This document shows positions 1 to 5,618 of a stretch of 7,586 nt of DNA, piece after piece. Position numbers and translations under genes: made by a program. The stretch is from Balneola sp. (GTDB taxonomy: Bacteria; Bacteroidota; Rhodothermia; Balneolales; Balneolaceae): the NCBI GenBank assembly GCA_002730655.1, contig PCAT01000017.1:1-7586 (forward strand), in the 5' to 3' direction. Below the pieces are notes generated by a model, which was not told where the DNA came from, made no database searches, and was given only the letters and a program-made list of their open reading frames with translations. Every line of letters starts with the position of its first letter. Within the stretch, counting starts at the first letter, position 1.

Positions 1-2471
1 ATTTGATTTCGAATACGTAATACAATAGCTGAAATAAGTCTTGCTCGTTCCATTTTGTGTTCTAATGCTGGTAAAATTGCGGTTTCTTCTACTGTTGGGA
101 AAAATGATAAGTGAACAGACTCTTCATAGGCTGGCATGGTATTAATTAAACGCTGGTATAACCATTCACTAATAAATGGGGCGATAGGGCTCATTAACTG
201 ACTCATACTTAACAAACACTCATGCAGTGTTTGATAAGCAGCTGTTTTATCCAATGTGGTTCCTGATTTCCAAAAACGACGTCTGTTTCTGCGAACATAC
301 CAGTTGCTTAGTTCTTCTACAAAATTCTCCATTTGTCTTGCTGCCCTTGTTGGTTCATATGCGTCAAAGTACTCTTCTACCTGTTTAATCGTAGTATTAA
401 GTCGTGATATGATCCACCTATCAATCTCTGGTCTATCGGGCACAGGAATATGAGAAGTGTTGGCATTAAACCCATCAATATTTGCATACATGGCAAAAAA
501 TGAATAAGTATTCACCATGGTATTAAAAAATTTTCTCTGTGTTTCCTTTAGTCCATCCTCGCTAAATTTCAAGTTATCCCAAGGGGAAGAATTACTCATC
601 ATATACCAACGAGTTGTATCCGCACCATATGTTTTCAAAATTTCGAATGGATCAACTGTATTCCCCTTAGACTTACTCATTTTCTCGCCATTCTTATCGA
701 GTACAAGGCCATTTGATACCACATTTTTATAAGCAACTTGATCAAAAAGCATGGTTCCTAAGGCGTGTAAAGTGTAAAACCAGCCACGAGTTTGATCTAC
801 ACCCTCAGCTATAAAGTCAGCGGGGAAACGGTCTTTAAAATCTGACTGGGTTTCTATTGGATAATGCCATTGCGCAAAAGGCATCGATCCAGAATCGAAC
901 CAAACATCTAACAAATCAGGTACACGTCGCATAGTCCCACCACCTGGTGCCGGCCAGGTTAGTTCATCAATGTATGGGCGATGTAAATCAATTTCGGTAT
1001 CCTCTGGTATTCCAGCCTTCATTTTTAGCTCAGACACACTACCAATACATTCAAATACATCTGAATTTTTGTCGCTTTGCCAAATAGGTAGAGGTGTACC
1101 CCAGTACCGTTGCCTTGATATAGCCCAATCCACATTATTTTCTAGCCATGTCCCAAACCTTCCTGTACCTGTAGTACATGGTTTCCAATTAATTGTTTTA
1201 TTAAGGTCAACCATACGATCTTTTACAGCAGTAGTTTTAATGAACCAAGATTCAACTGGGTAACTCATCAATGGTGTACCTTTACGCCAGTCGAATGGGT
1301 AATTATGTTCAAACGTCTCATGACGAAACATATGCCCTTTGTTTTTAATAGCTTTGACTATCCCTTTATCGGCCTCTTTAAACCATTGTCCCCTAAATTC
1401 TGGAACCTGATCTGTAAAGCATCCATCTCGATCAATTGGGTTAAACATTGGTATCTGCGCTTCAGCGCAGGCTTCATAATCATCCGCGCCATACGCTGGA
1501 GCGGTGTGTACTATGCCTGTACCATCATCGATGGTTACGTAGCTTGCTGGTATAATCTTCCAAGCCTGTTCAATGTCATACTCTTGTAGGGCATAATCAA
1601 AAATTGGTAAATATTTATTGCCCAATAACGCTTTTCCTTTAAACTCTTCTTTAATTGTAACTTCCTCACCAAATACCCGCTCAACACAATCTTTAGCAAC
1701 AATATAATTATTGTGATCATGAGACAGTTTAACGTAATCTAATTCAGGATTAATGGTTAAAGCCATATTTGAAATTATTGTCCAAGGGGTAGTGGTCCAT
1801 GCTAAGTAATAAGTTTTTTCCTCATCTGGTTTCCGAAACATGACATAGATACTAGGGTCTTGAGTATTTTTGTATCCTAAACTGACCTCATGAGACGAAA
1901 GTACCGTTCCATTACCTGGTGAATACCATTGTATTTTATATCCTTTGTACAATAGTCCTTTTTTGTGTAATTCACTGAGCGCCCACCAAATAGATTCTAT
2001 GTAGTCATTTTCAAAAGTGATATATGGATTTTCTTGATCTACCCAATAACCCATTCGATCGGTTAATTCATCCCACAAGTCTTTGTACTTTAGTACACTT
2101 GACCTGCATTCTGCATTGTATTTGGCAATCCCATATTCCTCTACCTGAGATCTTCCTGTCAGGCCAAGAGCTTTTTCAACTTCTATTTCTACAGGTAACC
2201 CATGAGTATCCCAACCAGCTTTTCGTTCAACCTTATAACCTTTTAATGTTTTATATCGACAAAATAAATCCTTAACAGTCCGCGCCATAACATGGTGGAT
2301 ACCTGGTTTACCATTGGCAGTAGGTGGGCCCTCATAAAAATTAAATGGGATTCCTTCGCTACGACTGCTTATACTTTTTTGAAAAACTTGCTTTTCTTTC
2401 CATTCTTTTAGAATGTCAATTTCAGCATTTGGATAACTTAGGGTTTTTATTTCTTTGAACGATAGTGACAT
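1..2471 (-). CDS. ileS: Isoleucyl-tRNA synthetase, N-terminal 823 residues (C-terminus beyond window)
   Basis: Charges tRNA-Ile with isoleucine in the cytoplasm, using ATP (class I synthetase). The frame stays open from an ATG at 2471 to the left edge. The HIGH-type signature follows the PTANGKP stretch and reads G57-I-H-H60 rather than H-x-G-H. The CP1 editing domain shows a threonine-rich WSTTPWT segment and DDGTGIVHTA at about 315-324, with D331 where the E. coli editing aspartate D342 aligns. Further on are WAISRQRYWG, DVWFDSGS and GWFYTLH, then KMSKS at 597-601 (positions 669-683), followed by the start of the anticodon-binding domain (PVPDRPEIDRWIISRLN, later NWYVRRNRRRFWKSG). Family members of this kind are usually about 1,100 residues, so roughly 300 are missing only because the window ends. 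The sequence resembles the eukaryote-like IleRS2 type usual in Bacteroidota. No clear Shine-Dalgarno precedes the start, which is normal for that phylum. The gene is divergent from the phosphatase gene. Confidence 0.97.
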   Translation of the reverse strand, partial: MSLSFKEIKTLSYPNAEIDILKEWKEKQVFQKSISSRSEGIPFNFYEGPPTANGKPGIHHVMARTVKDLFCRYKTLKGYKVERKAGWDTHGLPVEIEVEKALGLTGRSQVEEYGIAKYNAECRSSVLKYKDLWDELTDRMGYWVDQENPYITFENDYIESIWWALSELHKKGLLYKGYKIQWYSPGNGTVLSSHEVSLGYKNTQDPSIYVMFRKPDEEKTYYLAWTTTPWTIISNMALTINPELDYVKLSHDHNNYIVAKDCVERVFGEEVTIKEEFKGKALLGNKYLPIFDYALQEYDIEQAWKIIPASYVTIDDGTGIVHTAPAYGADDYEACAEAQIPMFNPIDRDGCFTDQVPEFRGQWFKEADKGIVKAIKNKGHMFRHETFEHNYPFDWRKGTPLMSYPVESWFIKTTAVKDRMVDLNKTINWKPCTTGTGRFGTWLENNVDWAISRQRYWGTPLPIWQSDKNSDVFECIGSVSELKMKAGIPEDTEIDLHRPYIDELTWPAPGGGTMRRVPDLLDVWFDSGSMPFAQWHYPIETQSDFKDRFPADFIAEGVDQTRGWFYTLHALGTMLFDQVAYKNVVSNGLVLDKNGEKMSKSKGNTVDPFEILKTYGADTTRWYMMSNSSPWDNLKFSEDGLKETQRKFFNTMVNTYSFFAMYANIDGFNANTSHIPVPDRPEIDRWIISRLNTTIKQVEEYFDAYEPTRAARQMENFVEELSNWYVRRNRRRFWKSGTTLDKTAAYQTLHECLLSMSQLMSPIAPFISEWLYQRLINTMPAYEESVHLSFFPTVEETAILPALEHKMERARLISAIVLRIRNQ

Positions 2472-2511
2472 AGAGAATCTTCGGTTTCGTACTCCTAGAG
2501 AAGTGATAATA

Positions 2512-2539
2512 TAAGCAATCTAGGCCAAATGCTTAGATT
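2512..2539. repeat. Overlapping short inverted repeats in the ileS/phosphatase divergent gap
   Basis: In the gap between the divergent ileS and phosphatase starts, TAAGCA (2512-2517) is matched by TGCTTA (2530-2535), and AATCTA (2517-2522) by TAGATT (2534-2539). The two six-base arms overlap, so only one hairpin could form at a time. It lies about 40 bp upstream of the ileS start, where a regulator or leader structure could act. Arms this short are common by chance in AT-rich DNA. The rest of the gap (2472-2659) shows no further structure or convincing promoter match. Confidence 0.25.
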
Positions 2540-2659
2540 TTATTGCTCATTTCATTCGTCCAAGAAGGATATTATATTCTTTTCCCATTAGGTACAATCT
2601 CAGCTAACAACCATCTTCATTCATTCACTATTTTATCTAACATTGATTCTAATACAGCT

Positions 2660-3175
2660 ATGGAATTCCAACCCAACAGAAATATTACCAAAAAACAACC
2701 TTATCGAATTTGTTTTGTATGCCTAGGCAATATATGTCGAAGCCCAACAGCTGAAGGTATATTTCAACAAAAAATTAAAGTGTGTGACCTTGATTCCTTT
2801 TTCTTTATTGATTCGGCAGGTACTAGTGCCTATCATGTTGGAGAGAAAGCTAACGCTACCTCACGAAGAATAGCTGAATCTCACGGAGTGCCTCTTCTTT
2901 CCCGAGCTCGTCAATTCAACTCCATAGATTTTTACGAATTCGATCTTATTTTAGCTATGGATTCAAGTAATTATGTTAATATAATGAAACTAAAATCAGG
3001 TATAACAGATTCTCAAGTTGAAATGATGCGTAGTTTCGACCCAGATGGACCTAACGAAGATGTTCCAGATCCGTATTATGGTGGAATAAATGGTTTTGAA
3101 AATGTGTTTACCATACTTGATCGGTCTAGCAAAGAACTTCTTAAACAGCTTTCACCCTATATAGTCAAAGAATGA
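2660..3175 (+). CDS. Low-molecular-weight protein tyrosine phosphatase
   Basis: A cytoplasmic cysteine phosphatase of 171 residues, close to the usual ~150-160. The P-loop C21-L-G-N-I-C-R27-S28 is the family's CX5R(S/T) active site, next to the start, and D137 in VPDPYYGG is the expected general acid. DSAGTSAYHVGE is the usual strand after the first helix, with Tyr where many members have Trp. The ATG at 2660 was chosen because it leaves only 13 residues before the first core strand (YRICFV). The frame extends upstream to a TTG at 2543, but that extension resembles no part of the family and would overlap the promoter region. A fructosamine kinase gene lies two genes downstream. Human LMW-PTP-A is known to remove phosphate from protein-bound ribulose 5-phosphate, so a role in protein repair is a reasonable inference. 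Alternatives are dephosphorylation of a tyrosine kinase of the Wzc type, or an arsenate-reductase-like activity; neither has supporting context here. Confidence 0.93.
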   Translation: MEFQPNRNITKKQPYRICFVCLGNICRSPTAEGIFQQKIKVCDLDSFFFIDSAGTSAYHVGEKANATSRRIAESHGVPLLSRARQFNSIDFYEFDLILAMDSSNYVNIMKLKSGITDSQVEMMRSFDPDGPNEDVPDPYYGGINGFENVFTILDRSSKELLKQLSPYIVKE

Positions 3176-3179
3176 TTTT

Positions 3180-3203
3180 TGTAAACCTACTAGTAAATAA
3201 GTA
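3180..3203. promoter_or_regulatory. Candidate TetR operator, upstream copy
   Basis: An imperfect palindrome centred between 3191 and 3192, with a perfect core TACTAGTA (3188-3195). Its right half, read on the other strand (TACTTATTTACT), matches 10 of 12 bases of the left half of the second site at 3258-3269 (TACTTACCTACT). Its own left half is weaker (8 of 12). The centres of the two sites are 78 bp apart. The sequence between them is very AT-rich and could hold the promoter; TACTTTAG at 3215 is 7 of 8 to the Bacteroidota -7 element TAnnTTTG, but no -33 TTTG is suitably placed. The operator role is inferred from symmetry, repetition and position before a TetR gene. Confidence 0.4.
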
Positions 3204-3257
3204 AATTAACTATATACTTTAGTGTTTTATAAATAACATTATAAATTTTTAAATACA

Positions 3258-3281
3258 TACTTACCTACTAATAGATATGTC
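3258..3281. promoter_or_regulatory. Candidate TetR operator overlapping the tetR start codon
   Basis: The second copy of the palindrome, centred between 3269 and 3270. The left half is TACTTACCTACT; the right half, on the opposite strand, matches it at 8 of 12 positions. It covers the ATG at 3277, so a bound repressor would act as a roadblock or block transcription directly. TetR proteins commonly bind palindromes of about 15-25 bp just in front of their own gene, which fits. No purified binding motif is known to me for this subfamily, so the match to a specific consensus cannot be claimed. Confidence 0.42.
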
Positions 3282-3834
3282 CACTAGTACCCGCGAAAAA
3301 ATAATTCAATTAGGGGATGATTTATTGCGCAGACAGGGCTTTAATGCTTTTAGTTATGCCGATATTTCTAAGCCATTACAAATTAAAAATGCAGCCGTTC
3401 ATTATCATTTTCCTTCGAAACAGGATCTAGCTTTTGCAATTGCTCAGTGGCATAAGGATATCTTTGACCGCTTCAGCCAAAAAATGGCCACTAAAGAACC
3501 CAAAGATAGGCTAAAGACATTTTTAAATTTTTATCATTCGATTCATCTTAGTGAAAAAGTAGATATAATTAGCGCTTTTGCAACGGATTGGTATTCATTA
3601 GGACCTAATGTGCAAACTGAAGTTCAAGAGTTTACTGAATTGGTCATTCAGTGGTTAACTGAACTAATTCAAGAAGGTTTGGACCTAGGACAGTTCCGAA
3701 AAATACAAAATACACGAACCACTGCCCTTAGAGTTTTAAGTTCCATATTTGCCTCAACTCAGTTGGTACGAATAACAAGCGATCAAGATTTTACACGTAT
3801 AAAAAATAGTATTTTAGAAGAATTATTAAACTAA
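3277..3834 (+). CDS. TetR/AcrR-family transcriptional repressor
   Basis: A one-component regulator of 185 residues, typical for the family. The N-terminal DNA-binding domain is clear: TREKIIQLGDDLLRRQGFNAFSYADI forms helices 1-2, and residues ~29-50, with AAVHYHFPSKQDL, form the helix-turn-helix and the characteristic Y-HF-x-SK end of helix 3/4. The remaining ~130 residues are helical and hold a ligand pocket that cannot be identified by eye. The start fits, as the domain begins immediately after a short polar leader. Only 6 nt separate its stop from the kinase start, so the two are almost certainly co-transcribed. Two palindromes in front suggest autoregulation, which would also regulate the kinase. 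The inducer is unknown; a sugar phosphate, a reactive carbonyl or a glycated metabolite would suit the context, but that is inference. Confidence 0.93.
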   Translation: MSTSTREKIIQLGDDLLRRQGFNAFSYADISKPLQIKNAAVHYHFPSKQDLAFAIAQWHKDIFDRFSQKMATKEPKDRLKTFLNFYHSIHLSEKVDIISAFATDWYSLGPNVQTEVQEFTELVIQWLTELIQEGLDLGQFRKIQNTRTTALRVLSSIFASTQLVRITSDQDFTRIKNSILEELLN

Positions 3835-3840
3835 TTAGAT

Positions 3841-4710
3841 ATGAGTGCATACCTCATCCCAGGGTCTATAAGATCTGAGATCGAAACCGTATTATTTGCA
3901 CCGATTGCAAAAGCTACTTTAATACAGGGTGGGGATATTTCAAAGGCTTTTAAAATTGAGCTAGAAGATGGACAATCCTTTTTTCTGAAATTTGACAAAG
4001 AGGAACTTGACACCGCGAAATCGATATTTACTCAAGAAGTAAAAGGGTTGAATACATTACGCTCTGCTAACACTTCTTTGGTAATACCTGAAGTCATTTC
4101 ATATAATAACTCTTACTTATTACTAGAATATCTTGAAGAAGAAACACAAGGTAATGATTTCCAATTTGGAGTGGATATTGCCAAATTACATAAGAATAGC
4201 AACGAATTATTTGGTTTTTCTGAGGATAATTATATTGGATCTATCAACCAAACGAATCGCTATTATGCCGATTGGCTGGAGTTTTTTTTTAGAGAACGTA
4301 TTGAGCCGTTAACTAAGCAGGCTGTAGATAAAGGGTTACTCAATAATAAGTATTGTAGTATTTTTGAACGAGTATTTAATTACACCTATGTTATTTTTCC
4401 AGATGAACCACCCGCACTCTTACACGGAGATCTCTGGTCCGGTAATTATTTTTTTACTAAACAGGGGCATGCAGCTATTTTTGATCCAGCCATATATTAC
4501 GGGCATAGAGAAATGGACCTTGCAATGACTAAGTTATTTGGTGGGTTCACCCCAGCTTTCTATGATGGGTATCAAACTGAGTACCCTTTGCAATCTGGCT
4601 GGAAAGAACGACTAAAATTATGTCAAGTCTACCCTCTACTTGTTCATGCCATATTATTTGGCGGAGACTATGTAAGGCAAGCTAAAGCTCTTTTGGACCG
4701 TTTCTTTTGA
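3841..4710 (+). CDS. Fructosamine/ketosamine-3-kinase family protein
   Basis: A 289-residue kinase with the length and motifs of the fructosamine kinase (FN3K) family, which phosphorylates the C3 hydroxyl of ketoamines on glycated amines and proteins so that the sugar falls off. Visible motifs: glycine loop QGGDISKAFKI (29-39), ATP-binding lysine K50 in FFLKFD, hinge-like LLLEYLE (93-99), catalytic loop HGDLWSGN (195-202) with base D197, metal-binding D215 in IFDPAIYYGHREMDLAM, and the C-terminal HAILFGGDYVRQA. Position 32 in the loop is Asp, where human and plant enzymes carry the redox-switch Cys. Bacterial homologues that have been assayed mostly prefer ribulosamines and erythrulosamines to fructosamines, so that is the likelier substrate here. 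It is the last gene of the plus-strand cluster and follows tetR by 6 nt. A phosphatase of the class that dephosphorylates ribulose-5-phosphate adducts lies in the same cluster, supporting a protein-deglycation role. Confidence 0.93.
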   Translation: MSAYLIPGSIRSEIETVLFAPIAKATLIQGGDISKAFKIELEDGQSFFLKFDKEELDTAKSIFTQEVKGLNTLRSANTSLVIPEVISYNNSYLLLEYLEEETQGNDFQFGVDIAKLHKNSNELFGFSEDNYIGSINQTNRYYADWLEFFFRERIEPLTKQAVDKGLLNNKYCSIFERVFNYTYVIFPDEPPALLHGDLWSGNYFFTKQGHAAIFDPAIYYGHREMDLAMTKLFGGFTPAFYDGYQTEYPLQSGWKERLKLCQVYPLLVHAILFGGDYVRQAKALLDRFF

Positions 4711-4762
4711 TATTCACTCAAGAGCCTATTACTACTTCATCATAATTGACTTCAGCTTCGCA

Positions 4763-4781
4763 TCGATATGTATCTTATCGA
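4763..4781 (+). terminator. Weak hairpin after the kinase gene, possible transcription end
   Basis: TCGATA (4763-4768) and TATCGA (4776-4781) form a six-base stem with a seven-base loop, about 50 nt past the kinase stop. A mixed run (ATGATTTT) follows, without a clean U tract. It could help end transcription of the tetR-kinase unit, but the stem is short and A/T-rich. Confidence 0.2.
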
Positions 4782-4837
4782 ATGATTTTCCAGTTATTTT
4801 TACTAATTGCTACATCGTAATTATAAATATCCAATAA

Positions 4838-4884
4838 GAATACTGGGGGCAATGATTCATAGGCTGATGCAAAATTTAGTATTC
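4838..4884. repeat. Long-loop inverted repeat in the gene-free stretch
   Basis: GAATACT (4838-4844) is exactly matched by AGTATTC (4878-4884). If transcribed as plus-strand RNA, three G-U pairs extend the stem to ten, with GCA/TGC able to pair inside. It lies in the 259-nt stretch (4711-4969) between the convergent kinase and argH remnant, where no gene is recognisable. It could be a bidirectional terminator relic or coincidence. Confidence 0.22.
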
Positions 4885-4969
4885 ACTTAAAGAAATACCG
4901 ATATATGGGAACCAAAGTACCAGATGCTACTAAAATACTAATCACCTAAGTCTAGCCTAATGAGCTCTA

Positions 4970-5359
4970 TCATACAAACAATTGCATCAATTCTTTCATA
5001 TTCTTTTCAATTCGATTATTCTCCAAATTTCCCATGCTACCCACAAGGCTGTGATCTAGATCTTTTGGTGGTATAAAGCTTCCATCATCCAATTCTTTAC
5101 CCACCTGAATATAGGCATCTCTAAAACTTAAGCCAGACATGACTAACTCGTTCACACGCTCAACAGAAAATAAAAAGTCGAACTGCGAGCCATTTAGGGC
5201 AATTACGGCATTACCATTGTCCATTTTGGTTTTAATGTATTCCGGCTCCCGCTTAGCGATACCGGTTCCACGTTGTTTAGCCGCTATTTCTATAAGTTCA
5301 CAAATAGCTCCTGCATAGGGATAATGCGAAGATGTACAATAACGTAGAGTGAATATCAT
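4970..5359 (-). pseudogene. Chimeric remnant: N-terminus of arginine-operon GNAT acetyltransferase fused to C-terminus of ArgH
   Basis: A 129-codon open frame made of two unrelated pieces. Residues 1-57 (MIFTLRYCTSSHYPYAG, CELIEIAAKQRGTGIAKREPEYI, NAVIAL) look like the opening of the GNAT acetyltransferase found first in Bacteroidota arginine operons, thought to supply N-acetylglutamate. Residues ~60-129 (FDFLFSVERVNELVMSGLSFRDAY, then DDGSF and GSMGNL) look like the last ~70 residues of argininosuccinate lyase. The switch lies near 5177-5194. The GNAT piece stops before its acetyl-CoA site, and the ArgH piece lacks nearly all of the enzyme, so neither activity can remain. HSLVGSMGNL, where homologues often have HTHEGSIGNL, suggests some drift. 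Since these genes usually sit at opposite ends of the operon, the frame is best explained by deletion of everything between. The ATG at 5359 is where the GNAT family starts; the frame runs on upstream to 5476 but with low-complexity residues unlike it. Both family assignments are from memory of the sequences. Confidence 0.78.
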
Positions 5360-5399
5360 AAGTGAGTATAAAAGAGTGAAAAATGAGAGTGAAAGTATA
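5347..5399. repeat. Four tandem ~13-bp repeats, GAGTGAA type, at the 5' end of the GNAT-argH remnant
   Basis: Units start at 5347, 5360, 5374 and 5387 on the plus strand: GAGTGAATATCAT, AAGTGAGTATAAAA, GAGTGAAAAATGA, GAGTGAAAGTATA. Three carry an exact GAGTGAA and all four carry AGTGA. The array covers the remnant's start codon (5357-5359) and the DNA just upstream of it, so it lies where operators of the former operon would be. A repressor array, a replication-slippage product or chance in AT-rich DNA are all possible; it does not resemble a clean ArgR box palindrome. Confidence 0.4.
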
Positions 5400-5412
5400 G
5401 TTGCAGAAGAAT

Positions 5413-5435
5413 GAGCGTTGAAAGTAAATACGCTC
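5413..5435. repeat. Inverted repeat GAGCGT/ACGCTC
   Basis: A six-base stem with an 11-nt loop (GAGCGT 5413-5418, ACGCTC 5430-5435) upstream of the remnant, in the 259-nt stretch between the remnant start (5359) and the TPR gene (5619). Nearby, TACCGGA occurs twice, 9 bp apart (5476 and 5485), and GGAATT twice in tandem (5489 and 5495). The stretch is more GC-rich than its flanks. No gene is recognisable in it. Confidence 0.25.
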
Positions 5436-5543
5436 GGAGTAATGGCAATTACCGCAGTCGCCGATAGATAGGCCATACCGGATTTACCGGAATTGGAATT
5501 GGTCGATATACTTTAGAGATTAGCATAACTAGAAAGTACGCTT

Positions 5544-5578
5544 TTTGATATTTTAATTACAATTCCGTTATATCTTTT
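5544..5578 (+). promoter_or_regulatory. Candidate Bacteroidota-type promoter for the TPR-lipoprotein pair
   Basis: TTTG at 5544-5547 could be the -33 element and TATCTTTT at 5571-5578 the -7 element (7 of 8 to TAnnTTTG), with a 23-nt spacer at the long end of the accepted range. Transcription would start about 35 nt before the TTG start at 5619. The surrounding DNA is T-rich, so a match this loose may be fortuitous. Confidence 0.3.
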
Positions 5579-5618
5579 TTTAAACCTCAATAATTAACTA
5601 TTTAAGTAGCTGTTACTA

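Noticed and set aside
256..2275. Several plus-strand open frames of 65-97 codons and one minus-strand frame at 1535-1720
   Set aside because: They lie opposite or within ileS in other frames, show no protein family features, and the ileS frame is uninterrupted across all of them.
2543..2659. TTG-started extension of the phosphatase by 39 residues
   Set aside because: It has no resemblance to the family, which starts just before the P-loop strand, and it would occupy the space needed for the promoter. The ATG at 2660 fits the usual length.
3831..4013. 60-codon minus-strand frame over the start of the kinase gene
   Set aside because: It is antisense to the well-supported kinase coding sequence and has no recognisable features.
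4708..5358. 12-bp perfect inverted repeat TGATATTCACTC / GAGTGAATATCA bracketing the argH remnant
   Set aside because: It looks like possible insertion-element ends, but in 7.6 kb about one or two such 12-mer matches are expected by chance, no transposase lies between, and no target duplication is evident.
5360..5476. N-terminal extension of the remnant frame up to an ATG at 5476
   Set aside because: The extension is low-complexity and unlike the GNAT family, which begins right at the ATG at 5359; it also runs through the tandem repeats and is probably non-coding leader DNA.
5362..5515. Protein-like plus-strand reading (SEYKRVKNESESIVAEE ... ALKVNTLGVMAITAVADR ... AIPDLPELELVDIL)
   Set aside because: Two in-frame stops interrupt it, no start fits, and I cannot match it to a family. 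It might be a decayed gene but cannot be supported.
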